DNA from: Piper betle
Taxonomy: Eukaryota; Streptophyta; Magnoliopsida; Piperales; Piperaceae
Assembly (NCBI GenBank): GCA_033002965.1
Contig: JAURVB010014884.1
Span: forward strand, 153,127 to 217,126
DNA length: 64,000 nucleotides
Direction: 5' to 3'
Notes under the pieces: model-generated
What the model was told of the DNA's origin: nothing
The model's input: only the letters and a program-made list of their open reading frames with translations
Databases searched by the model: none
Made by a program: the position numbers and the translations under genes
Shown: one piece after another, positions 1-10,933 of the stretch
How positions within the stretch are numbered: position 1 is the first letter of the stretch
Layout of the letters: every line of letters starts with the position of its first letter

Positions 1-138
1 GTTGCTGCTGATTACGGGGTTGAGAGTGTACCTACTGTTCTTCTGTTCAAAAACGGAAAGAAGATGGAGTTCATTGTTGGTACCATGCCTAAGGAAATAT
101 ACGTGGCTGCTATCAAAAGGACGCTTGCCAATGAATAG
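1..138 (+). CDS. Thioredoxin m-type, C-terminal exon (partial)
   Basis: The gene enters from the left edge and this is its last coding exon, 45 codons plus TAG at 136-138. The reading contains [18 protein letters not shown] followed by [15 protein letters not shown]. This matches the end of the thioredoxin fold: the cis-proline loop (VPT), strand 4, the GxxK/E turn and the last helix. The GTMPKE.Y..AI segment resembles plastid m-type thioredoxins, especially the m3 branch. Family knowledge: such proteins are plastid dithiol-disulfide oxidoreductases. The WCGPC active site and the transit peptide lie outside the window, so the subtype is an inference from the C-terminus only. Confidence 0.85.
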   Translation, partial: VAADYGVESVPTVLLFKNGKKMEFIVGTMPKEIYVAAIKRTLANE

Positions 139-3100
139 CAAAAGGGTTTAGAAAAATGTACATGCGAGAATCTAAGATGCTTCACATCATCGGGAACTTG
201 GGACAGGTTGAGGTGGGTTCGCGGTACGCCAGATTTTTTGTGGCTTGCGAATACTACCCACCTGAAAACAAGTCGTCTTCTTTTATCAACATATATCTGA
301 TTCTTCACCAGATAGAGGATAGCATTGGTTGATATAACTTATTGGAAACATAACACTTTAATTACGTTACATGTACAATTGTATGGAACATTTCAGCTCT
401 ACTTTTTGTAATTTATCCGAAATGGTTTCTTCATTATCTTTTGGTTATTTTTCTTTGTATCCCCCAACTCGTAAGCTCCTACGAGATATTGCCAGCCATA
501 ATACTGCCTTGCTATCTGTGTATTTAATTTTTGTTAGAATTTTGTTTGGGCTATCCAAGAAACCTAGTGTTTTCATTATTTTTTTTAAAAAAGCTCAAAA
601 TGTAAACTTATAGAAGATATGCGCAGAAAAAGATAAAAAAGTCATCTTTGAAGTTGTTCTTTTTATTTTTTAATAAAATATTATTGTTGAAGTTCGAGCA
701 CATTAAGCGATAGCCCAACCTGGCTTTTGTGCTGGAGTCCAACTCGACTCGAACAATAAATCGGGCCGCGAGGTCAACGCGCAACAGTGCCCGTTTGTCA
801 CGCCAGCGATTTCTATTTGGAAACATGGAAGAATGCGATTGGCAGGCTTGGGTATATAGAGCGAGAGGAGGGGACGTGCTGGGGATGGTGGAATTAGGGC
901 TTGCAGAGGAGATGGGGTTTGACGGCTGGTTGAGGTGGTGAGGATGGGTGTGTTGGAAAGGTCTCTCCTTTTCCGTTCTGTGGTATATGGAGTTGCATGA
1001 CCCTTCCAATACCACCCATTCTAACAATCTCAACCCATCACCCCACCTCCTCTTTTGCAAACCAGTTTTTTCTTGCCTGTCGTGGGCACGTTTCTAGTCA
1101 TGCATTTTTAGTTGTGTGGGAACTATCTATATTGCTTATTCTTTCCATTCATGTTTTTTTTAAAGATATTTGTCTTTTTCTTTTTGGGCTTGTATTGCTA
1201 TAATCTCTGAACATGAAAGTTAATGTGTCTTTGCAAGGTACATAATCTAAGACTACTAAGCATGGTTAGGAGGTCTTATGATAGGATTATTTTACCGTTC
1301 TCTACTCAAAAACTTGTACTTTAGGCTTTAGGGTGCCCATGTAGTATGTAGCAAAAGTAGTAGATGTTTAACTCATATGTTGCTTCGGAAGAAGAATTTT
1401 GTATGCGACTTCCTCAATTAGAATGCACTTTTTTAATCTCTATTTTTTTCGCTGAAACAAACTTCTTGTTATGTTTGATGCTTCTTCATTGTTTGTTGCA
1501 GCCGACAATGATTTTGGGTAGAGCTCTTCTCGTTTGATGATCAAGTTGGTGCAGGGTGATTGCGTTGTAGGCGAAGTGTGAGCCTTCTTGCATCTTTCGT
1601 CTCGCGGGGAACGTTTATGTTTAGTCTCTAAAATTATGTTTGGTTTTTGAAGTGTAACTTCTGATGTAATATGCTTGATCTTATTAATGGACCAAGCGCT
1701 GGATGTATGGAGCAGCTTCGGCTCTTTTTTCCTCTTTTGGGGACCCTGATATGAATGAAATCGTATTTGCTTTAGAAGCTAATTTTGTATTTTATAGCCA
1801 TCCAATTCATCTCGATAATGAATTTTGATTAACCAAATAGATGGCGTGCCTCATCGCTTTTATCAGATTGATCACTTGGGCAATGATAGAGCCAGAGGAG
1901 ACCAATTTTTTTATCAGGAGTTTTAAGGCATGTCTGTACCTTCTCTGGTCCTGGGGGTGCCTTTTTGCAACCGTCTGACATTAATCATAATATTTCCAAG
2001 TTGGTCCAGAACACATATTCCTCAGGGTCGTAAACTTGTAAATATCAATGAAAGTTTGATCACTCTGACTGCTCGTTACTTTCGAAGGTCTTAAAACATA
2101 CAGGTTTTGGTGAGGTTTAGTGTATTGTTTAGTTTGAGGGTTATATCTTATATATAGTATCCTCCGTTTTGTGAGTAGTCAATGATGATAATAATGAGAA
2201 AGTTCAATAGCTTGTTAATTTTGGCGTCTGCTGCTCTGCTTGGAATTTCTTGTTCTTAAAATATACGGATTTTGGCGAGATTGAATGTGTGGTCAGATGT
2301 GGACTCTAGTATACTCTGATTTGTGATTGATTAATTCAGATAAGATAGTTCAATAGATCGTTATTGTGTGAGAGTAGCGGTCAGAAAATCAGAATTGTGA
2401 GATTCATTTGCGCTCTCCCGTATTGAGATTGGGCCTTGTTTCTCTGTCTACATATTTGCTAAGGAGCCCATTAGCGCCAGTGGTTTGTAGTTTGGACTGG
2501 GCTTTTAAATGTGCACGTGAGCTGAAAACATGATAATGTTAATGGGCCTTTTTGCTTTTGTGATGATGTGTAATGAATAGGTCCTGAAAAAACTTATTAG
2601 CGGGGACTGCAAAAGCTTCAAAAGATGGAAGCAATGCTTTCCACAGTTTTGTTTGGACTCGAATCTTAGACTTACGTGCAACGGCCACCGGGAGCTCGAA
2701 GCAGCAGGACCATGCATGCATGCATTCATGAATTATGATTGAGTTCAAGGCATGTGAAATGCTGAAATCCAGAGACAAAGGCAAGCAGATAGGGAGCAAG
2801 TAGGCAGCAGGCACAGCGCAGAAGCTGGGATGGAACAAGCTCTCCCCATGACTTGATCGTCTACTATACATCATACATAAATAGTTATATACATATATGT
2901 ACAGATTGACCAAACTTGTGTTGGCTAGCGAGAACAGTGGCCCATAGCAACTCTCACTTTGATGCGGGTGACGGCTCTTGCCATGTCGATGACGACTGTA
3001 AGAAGCAGAGGCTGATATGCTGTCTAACTATATCTATGACATGCCTCGTGAGTGATGGCCCTATCAACTGAGCTGGCTTATGAAAAGAGCTTTGCTTGCC

Positions 3101-3765
3101 CCATGCCTCAACTTTCATCTCTCTCTCTCTCTCTCTCTCTGTTTATTTTTTCTGTGCTTGTAACGTGATGAGGACTAGGAACCTGCCCGAGATCCTGATC
3201 CCAAATGTAGAAGCTTACAAGGGGAAGGATACAAGATTTGCCATGTGAGGGTGGGAGCCCTTGCCACTCAAATGGATTGGATATATGCTTCGAAATATCA
3301 TTAGACTTACTGTCCATCATGTATGGTTGATTAATGTGTGGACCTGTACATTTGTTCTTCTATCTAGATAGCTAGTGTTTGTTATATTGAGAATTGCTGT
3401 TAGGAAACGATACTTGCGAACACTTGACTCCATGGCATCTACACTTTTAATTACTTCAATTTTAATCAGACGTTGGAAGTTTTGCTTTTGCTCGTTGGAA
3501 GTTTGCTAATTGCCATATCTAGTTATATTGCAGATGAGCAAAAATGTTGGGATTACAGCTACTTTGCTTCAATGGCTTCAATGGCCACGAGAGTGTTGCG
3601 CTTGGCCTTACAATACAATTTCTTTCCATTTTAGCCTCTTCTTCCCAACCCTACTCTCTTGTTTTTGTTACTTTAATGCATGGTCGTCGGTGCGATAGAT
3701 GTTCAAGCTTTTTAACCAATGTCTTGTCGTGATTGGAACCTCCAACATCATATAAAAGAAGATGA
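139..3765. other. 3' UTR of thioredoxin gene and intergenic DNA
   Basis: No gene is supported confidently. The first few hundred bases should be thioredoxin 3' UTR. A GC-richer patch at about 700-1060 has a 38-codon ORF at 825-941 (+) starting MEECDWQAW and ending in a stop. It could be the first exon of a short gene, with a possible acceptor ...TTGCAG near 1501, but I cannot assign it. The stretch 2500-3350 has open frames on the minus strand with no recognisable protein. Confidence 0.4.
3118..3140. repeat. (CT)n microsatellite
   Basis: Uninterrupted CT dinucleotide run of about 23 bases in intergenic DNA. Confidence 0.95.
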
Positions 3766-3783
3766 ATTAATAACACCATTATC
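3766..3783. repeat. 18-bp direct repeat, left flank of Copia insertion
   Basis: The string attaataacaccattatc occurs here and again, identically, at 8212-8229, exactly bracketing the Copia-bearing segment. It is far longer than the usual 5-bp target duplication of Copia elements. Confidence 0.9.
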
Positions 3784-4020
3784 TACAGGGTTGTCCCTCA
3801 TTCGTAAATACATGAAATGGTAACCTTATTTTAAACAAAAATTAAGATTTTATAGATTTTGTTAATTGAAAGGAATAAAAGCAACGTCCAACGCTTTTCT
3901 TCTTTTCTTCTTTGGTTTTTTGTGATTTTGGTTTTTGGAGAAAAATAGGTTAGAGAGAAGGATGGAAAATTGTGTTGATTAAAGAAAAGTGAATCTATTA
4001 TTGAGATTCGCTTGAAATCG

Positions 4021-4317
4021 TCAATGATAACCTCGTCAAGTTCTTAATATGTAATTTTCTATTTTCTTTCTTTGTGATTAATACCAATTTTATAAAAAGT
4101 ACAATAAATTGGTATTGGAGAGTTTATTTTTGTATAGGTATAAAAATTGTGATATAGTAAATTTAATCTGACCGTTTGCCCTATGGTTTTTCCCTAAATT
4201 TAAAATTTTTCGCGTAAAATTGGTTTGTCTTATGGGTTTGTAGTGTGTCTATTATCTTGTTTGATATTCTCATCGTCTTTAGTTCAAATGAGGATTTTAT
4301 TTGGTTATTCCCAACTA
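4021..4317 (+). repeat. 5' LTR-like copy of the Copia element
   Basis: Aligns along its length with 7911-8211 (for example the shared strings cgtcaagttcttaatatg and aaaattgtgatatag). It ends ...cccaacta immediately before the primer-binding-like site. It does not start with the expected TGTTGG, so the true LTR may be shorter. Confidence 0.75.
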
Positions 4318-4318
4318 G

Positions 4319-4332
4319 TGGTATCGGAGCCA
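4319..4332 (+). other. Primer binding site of Copia element
   Basis: tggtatcggagcca follows the LTR end directly. It differs by one base from the common Copia site tggtatcagagc, which pairs with initiator tRNA-Met. Confidence 0.75.
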
Positions 4333-4440
4333 AGTTGTTTGGTTAAAGTTTTGGTTGTTGATGATATTTGATGCCCGCTAGGTGTTTAACAAAATCTCTA
4401 AGAGCCTAGTTGGTGTGTTTGTGATTTATATTTCAACAAG

Positions 4441-7400
4441 ATGGCTGATGAGAAACATGTTAAATGATATCTCTTAAGGGACCAAATAACTAACAGTATT
4501 AGAAAGAAAAGATAATTGATCATATATATTCAAAGGATTTGTATTAACCTATCACTGATCATAAATCGGCCAAGGTGACTGATAAAGATTGGAATAAGTT
4601 AGATAGAAAGGCTATGACCTGTTTGAGACAATGAGTAGATGAAATTGTGTATTATTATGTTTCTGAATTGACATCATCAAAAGCAATATGAGATAAACTT
4701 CAAGAAGTTTATGAGAGGAATACTGGTGAGGAAATTAATAAATTTGAGGTATAAGGATGGAAGTGGTATAAGTGAGCATCTCAATGAGATGAAAAGTATT
4801 ATTACTTAACTTGTTATGATGAAGATGCCTTGAGATGAAAATGACAAGCTATCTTGCTCCTCAACACATTGCCAGAGAATTGGGAAACATTGGTGATCTT
4901 TTTGAGCAATGCTGTTTAAGATGGAAAACTCACAATGGACATGGTAACAAGTTGTTTTCTGAATGAAAAGATGAGAAGAAAATCTTTGCCAACTTCAGGG
5001 TCTCATGCATTAATGTTAGAAGAGGCAAGAGGTAGATCAAGAAATAGAGACACAAATAGAAGGGACAAAAGTCAATGAATGTCTAAATCCAAGAAGAACT
5101 TGAAGTGTTATTATTATGACAAGATAGGTTATTTCAAGAAGAATTGTTGGAAGTTCAAGAAAGATTTAAGAAATAAAAACAACAAGGATCAATGAGAAAT
5201 AAATACTAATGTTGTGCATGATGACATGTTGATTCTTTCTGATTGTGAGAATGGTTGTTTGAAGGCTAATTGTGATGCTAGTTAGGTAGTTGACTCAGGA
5301 AGATCATTCCATGCAACTCCAAGCAGAAATTTCTTTATTACTTATGAACATTCAAATTTGGGTATAGTGAAGATGAGAAATAGTGATACTTTAAAATTGT
5401 GGGACTTGGAGATGTGCATATTGTAACAAATACATGTTACAAATTGGTGCTTAAAAATGTAAGATATTTTCTAGATTTAAGGATGAGTTTGTTGTCAACC
5501 AAAGTGCTTGATGATGAAAGATTTGGTTCATAATTTTTACAAGGTGTGTGGAAACTTATGAAAGGTTCTCTTGTTGTTACCAAAGGGAAGAAATGTTGTA
5601 GTTTATATAAGATTGCAACGAGTCTAGTTCAAGTGGAGGTTAATATATCTTCACTTGTTTCCATTGCCGATTTATGGTACCATTGATTGGGACACATGAG
5701 TGAGAAAGGACTAAAGACGTTGAAGAAGTTAAATCTCCTTCCTAAGGTCAAGAACATCAAAACTAGTCCTTGTGACCATTATTTGGTGGGCAAACAACAT
5801 ATGACATCCTTTGTAAGTACAAGTACAAAGAAATTAGAAGTTCTTGAGTTAGTACACATTGATGTGTGTGGACTTACGGAGGTAAAATCTCTTAGTGGTT
5901 CTACTTATTTTGTCACTTTTATTAATGATACTTCTAGGAAGGTGTGAGCTTATGACATGAACAATAAAAGTGATTTTTTTGACATCTTTAAGAATTTTCA
6001 TGTTTTGGTTAAAAGAGAAAGTAGTAAGCTTTTAAAATGCCTTAGAAGTGATAATGGTGGTAAATATTATTCTGTTGAGTTTGATGAATATTGTAGTAAG
6101 TATGAGATTAGGCATGAGAAGATGGTTCCTTATACTCCTCAACATAATAGAGTAGCTGAAAGAATAAACAGGACCATCTCTACAAGTATGTTGTCTTCAG
6201 CTAAATTACCTAAAAGCTTTTGAGGTGAGGCCATGAACACAGCTTGTTATTTGATCAATAAATCTTTTACATATGCTCTGGACAATGATATACCAGAAAG
6301 GGTTTCGAGTGACAAAAATGTCAATTATTCTCATTTGAGAGTTTTTGGTTGTCAGACCTTTGTACAAGGAACAAAGGGCTAAGCTTGACTCTAGAGTCAT
6401 AGAATGTATTTTTGAGATATGGTGATGATAAGTTTGGATACAGACTTTGAGATCCTAAGAATAGAAAATTGATTTGAAGTAGAGATGTAGTTTTCAAGGA
6501 GGATCAAATAGTTGAAGACTTTGGCAAGAAAGAAGTTCCTCAAACAAAATCTTAGGAAAGCTTGGAAACGATAAAAGACCCTTCAACCTCAACTTGAAGT
6601 GAAGAGGAAACTCAAGATGACACAATTATTCCCCACCTAGTGATGATGAGGGTGAAGGTGTGGTGTCTCATGATATCTCTAATGGGTTTGTTAATGATGT
6701 TGGACAGGAACAGGGGATTCCATCATTAGAATATGTGACAATTACTGAATGTGGAGAACCAGAAATTTCAGTGGGGTTAAAGTTTACATAGAAAAAGAGA
6801 AGTAGTTGAAGGCAATGCAAGATGAGATAAAATCTTTGAATGAGAATCATACCTATGAGTTGGTGGATCTTCTTAAAGGAAAGAGAGTATTAAAGAATAA
6901 ATGGGTCTACTGGATCAAACATGAAGTAAATAGCACACAACCAAGGTACAAGGCAAGGTTGGTGGTGAAATGCTTTAAACAAAAGAAAGGTATTGATTTC
7001 AATGAAATTTTTTCTCTTATTGTTGAAATATCTTCTATTAGAAATATTCTGGCTTTGGATGGAAGTTTGGATTTGGAAGTTGAACAGTTAGATGTCAAGA
7101 CAGCTTTTGTACATGGTGATCTTGAAGAGACCATATACATGGAACAACCAGAGGGTTTTAAAGTCAGAGGAAAGGAACAGATGGTGTGCATACTAAAAAA
7201 GTTTATATGATTCGAAGCAAGCTTTTAAACAGTGATACAAAAAGTTTGATTCTTTTATAAAAAAGAACAAGTACAAGAAGTCGAAGAAAATGACAAAGGT
7301 TTCTTATGCTTCTGCGGTTGGTAGTTTGGTGTATGTTTTGGTTTGTACGAAGATTGGAATAGTTAGCAGGCATTTAGTAAATCCGAGCAAAGAGCATTGA

Positions 7401-7910
7401 CAAATAGTTAAATAGATAATGAGGTACTCGAGAGATACATCCAAAATATATTTATGTTTTAGAAGTGATAAATTTTTATTAGTTAGCTACACTGATGTAG
7501 ACATGACAGGTAACTTAGAGAAAAAAATGTCAGCATCTGGGATTGTTATTTATTTTTCCAATAGGGCTGTGTCTTGGTAGTCTAAGTTACAAAAGTGTAT
7601 TGCATTATTCACAATTGAAGCCGAATTTATTACTACTAAAGCAGCTTGTAAGGAGATGCTATGGATAAATAGATTTTTGAATGAAATTAGTGTTAAATAG
7701 GAGAGATATATTGTACATTGTGATAGCCAGAGTGCAATTCACTTAGTAAAAATTCAAGTTTTCATTCTAGGAGCAAATACATTGATATGGGATATTTCTA
7801 GATAAAAAATGTGTTGGAAAGTAAATTTTGTGAGCTAACAAAAATTCATACCGAAAGGAATATTTCAGACATGATGACTAAAATTATGTCACAGGCAAAA
7901 TATGTTTATA
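4441..7910 (+). pseudogene. Copia gag-pol polyprotein remnant
   Basis: The frame opens at ATG 4441 (MADEKH) and breaks within a few codons. Recognisable pieces in order are: gag helices near 4680-4990; a degraded zinc knuckle at about 5102-5150, where a Cys and the His are Tyr; the protease DSG motif at about 5291; the GAG-pre-integrase GHMSEKGL at about 5690; integrase with the first Asp near VHIDVCG (5857) and LRSDNGG (6042) plus TPQHNRVAERINRT; reverse transcriptase start at 6806-7200; and RNase H at about 7480-7800 ending in EAEFITTKAACKEMLW. Between the FDSF segment (about 7240) and the following IKKNKYKK the Tyr-Val-Asp-Asp region is deleted. Many stops and frameshifts are present. Confidence 0.85.
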
Positions 7911-8211
7911 TCAATGGTAACATCGTCAAGTTCTTAATATGTAATTCTCTATTTTTGTGTGTAGCTAATACCGATCTTATAAAAAGTACAGTAAGTTGGT
8001 ATTGAAGAGTTTGTTCTCATGTAGATATGTTCTGTATCAAAATTGTGATATAGTTAATTTGATCTAGCCGTTTACCTCGAGGTTTTTCTCTAAATTTAAG
8101 ATTTTCCATGTAAAATTGGTTTGTCTTGTGGGTTTGTGGTGTGTTTATTATCTTATTTGATATTCTCATCATTTTTAGTTGAAATGAGGATTTTGTTTGG
8201 TTAATCCCAAC
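7911..8211 (+). repeat. 3' LTR-like copy of the Copia element
   Basis: Pairs with 4021-4317 and ends in the canonical CA of tcccaaca. The next base starts the second 18-bp flanking repeat. Confidence 0.75.
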
Positions 8212-8229
8212 ATTAATAACACCATTATC
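8212..8229. repeat. 18-bp direct repeat, right flank of Copia insertion
   Basis: Identical to 3766-3783. Sequence after it (accatttatatc...) would rejoin the left flank if the insert were absent. Confidence 0.9.
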
Positions 8230-8493
8230 AACCATTTATATCATCGTATATTTGATATTGTGTCCACTGTACCATTTTCCTATTATTATTACTTCTCTCT
8301 TTGACAAAGCCTCGATCGCCATGATTTTCAATGTGTATAACTAAAAGATAGAACGATTGATTGATCGCATGTTTCATTATAACTCATTCATTGAATTGAA
8401 GTTCAGAAAAGCAGGAAAAGGGCGAAGCCAGTTTTGAATTGCCAACACAATTTACTTGTACAAACGTGATGTAAGTTGTTTCCACTCATGATG

Positions 8494-10933
8494 TCAGGCC
8501 TTGATCTTGTGAGGAGGGCACTGATAGCACTTCGTAAAGAGGCCAAAGGCGTCCACTTGTTGAACGAAGTTAAGCATACTTGCCCAACCCCCAAAGCCAA
8601 ATCCCACCACCAACACCCACCCCACCACAAATGCGTTTAGGCAATACATGCCTGCCCATCCTCCCAGAAATGACGGTGGTCTCTCCACAGCATTCTGCAG
8701 GACAAGGAAAAATAACTTTTCAATATAAGCATTATTAGTACTGAATGCTTATTTATTTATTTTTTCAACAATATGTATACATGAAAAATTACTATCTATG
8801 TCGACGACCAACCTCTCTTGCCAAAGCAGGAGCAAATGTTATCATATGGGCCAGTGCGGGGATTATGTAAACGGTGAAGCTGACAAGAAGTGATCCAACG
8901 GTGGAGTTGATGGGGCCAAAGAAGGGGAAGATGATGGCCAGAAACCAAATGGGGATCACCACTGGTAGTCTGGCCACCGCCCTCTTGAACAAACTCTTTG
9001 TTTCATGCATCCTTATGAACTTCTCCCACACAAAGTACAGGGGTGTGCACGCGAACCCAAAAGTTATGAACTGCAAACATATTGCTCAAACTATCATGAT
9101 TAACATTGACATACGTACGTATTAATGAAAGAATTGATCCGATTGAGTTGTAATGTTTTAGCTTGTCCAATTAAGAGCAAGCAGGCGTGATCATCGATGG
9201 ATAGAACCTGATGAATGAGCATCATAATGACGGCCATGTCTCTGAATCCCGACTTTGGCAGCAAAGCGAAGGCATTGGAGTGATTGAGTAACATGTCACC
9301 GAATGCCCAATACACCGATATTGCAGATGGTAAGGTAAGAGTGAGCACGTAAAGAGTTGCAAACAAGTATATCAACTTGAACTTTTGTGGTTTCCACATG
9401 GCGTGCATGATTTCTCTGCATGTTTCCAAGGATAGATCTGATCAGACAACTTCACATGTAATAATATTGCACATGGAATGTCCATATACTCACTTTCCTA
9501 TGCATTAATGGATCTTTTCCAGACGACATATTAACTTATTAGCTGTTATCACTCACACTGTCACGGCATGTCCCCCAAAAGTGTACAGGATATTGGTGGC
9601 TCCAGTAAAATATAATACCATCTTGGTTGGTCCAGAGTGTGTCACTCCTTCAACCTAGTGGATGGAAGGGAGTATAAGTTGTGCATCATGATTGATCAGG
9701 AGGGAAATTTATCATTTTCACCAAAGTTATAAATTGCAACTTAATTTGGTGGGTTAATGCTCTTCTTGTTTAAGGTGGATCATGAGTTTACCTGCCCATG
9801 AAGAAGTGAGGCAATTGCTAGATACCAGGCAGTGTAAGTAGTCATCATAAGCCCTAAGAATGACCAAATTCTGTAATTGTGGAAGGATGGAATGAAAACA
9901 GTAGTAGCACAACAAGCTCCGAAGATGTAAGTCCATGTTCTCTTGTCAAGATTGTCATTGATGTAGTAGATGTTACTGCAAATGTTAACTACTAGCAATG
10001 TTAAGAAATAAGTTTTAAAACAAATTTTGCATGATGATATCAATTAGATCAGATAATCCTCTCAAAATTAGTTACCTGGCGCATGCAATCAGTTGAATTA
10101 CAGACCCGAAAAGAAGGAAAGTGCAATTGAAAAGCAGGCCTGCGTTTCGCCAATGCTTCCCCAAAAGACCGTCCAGAACTTCAAACCACTACCATTCACA
10201 TAAGAAATATTGAAGATTAATACACAAACTCACGTTGGTTAACTGTTTGCAGGCAGCTTTAGATGAATAAACATAATATTTAACGTGCTAACTTTTTCTA
10301 AACATAGACAAATGTGTGCTTTTGGGTTAGATAAGAACCCATAATTAAATTAAGCTAGCTGAGGCTATCAGCTTTTTACAAGGCATTGCATTGACATAGT
10401 TTTGGTAGAGAACAAACTAATTAAATTACCTGGATGACATGATTTCTGAAATCCACCTTTTCCCTCTCCTTCCTATTCCTGTACTCAACATAGAGGACAC
10501 TTATAAGGTAAGCCGTCCAACTCCCCATCAATCCATAAAACAACTGCAACAGAACCCCTGATAGCATCCCAAGCTGCGAAAAGGAGTATGGCAGCGTAAG
10601 AAGAACTTGAGCCACCTACAATCAAACATCGATCGACAACACCAAAAAAAAAAGAAAAACATTAAGCTCTTCTACCAACAAATGATCCAAACTAACAAAA
10701 CTTAGTTCTCATGTATGTATTTTATGGGCAGATCAAGAAAAATGTGAATGTCCAAAATACGTGGAGAAGAAAAATGCCTGGTTCGAAGCACAGCTAAACC
10801 ATGCATCATAAACAGATCCACCATGCCAAAAGAGTGTAGTCAACTTGCTCTTGGCATTTGGTCTCGCTTCTCCTTCCTTCTCCATCTCGACATAATTCCT
10901 AGCTATCACAGTCTCAACCTTCTCGGAGGCCAT
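8494..10933 (-). CDS. AUX1/LAX auxin influx carrier
   Basis: Proton-coupled auxin (IAA) uptake permease of the plasma membrane, amino acid/auxin permease family. Eight exons on the minus strand: 10778-10933, 10430-10615, 10076-10188, 9792-9975, 9557-9654, 9208-9415, 8813-9070 and 8494-8694. They sum to 1404 nt and 467 residues, close to AUX1 (485). The reading is in frame throughout. Signature segments are LFWHGGSVYDAWFSCASNQ, VAQVLLTLPYSFSQLGMLSG, CCATTVFIPSFHNYRIW, FGGHAVTVEIMHAMWKPQ, TFGFACTPLYFVWEK and VGFGFGGWAS, spread over about ten hydrophobic segments. The N-terminus is short and hydrophilic, and the C-terminus ends soon after KCYQCPP. Intron 1 has a GC donor (CAG|GCATTT) because V-A-Q must follow N-Q. 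All other introns are GT-AG. Which LAX paralogue this is cannot be settled from the sequence alone. Confidence 0.97.

Larger units (their letters stand above)
3784..8211 (+). mobile_element. Degenerate Ty1/Copia LTR retrotransposon segment
   Basis: A segment of about 4.4 kb lies between identical 18-bp direct repeats. Inside are two related long repeats (4021-4317 and 7911-8211), a primer-binding-like tggtatcggagcca just after the first, and Copia-order gag, protease, integrase, reverse transcriptase and RNase H remnants. The right copy ends in tcccaaca. The left about 240 bp (3784-4020) is not present at the right end. The two repeat copies differ at many positions and by small indels, so the element is old. 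It cannot be active, because every domain has stops and the catalytic region of the reverse transcriptase is missing. Confidence 0.85.

Noticed and set aside
2630..2665. Possible miR396-like string (ttccacag...)
   Set aside because: Several mismatches to the known mature sequence and no convincing foldback arm nearby.
3545..3560. tgttgggattacagc as a possible LTR start for the Copia element
   Set aside because: It complements the tcccaaca end, but the DNA after it does not match the right-hand LTR copy and its flank gives no target duplication with the right end.
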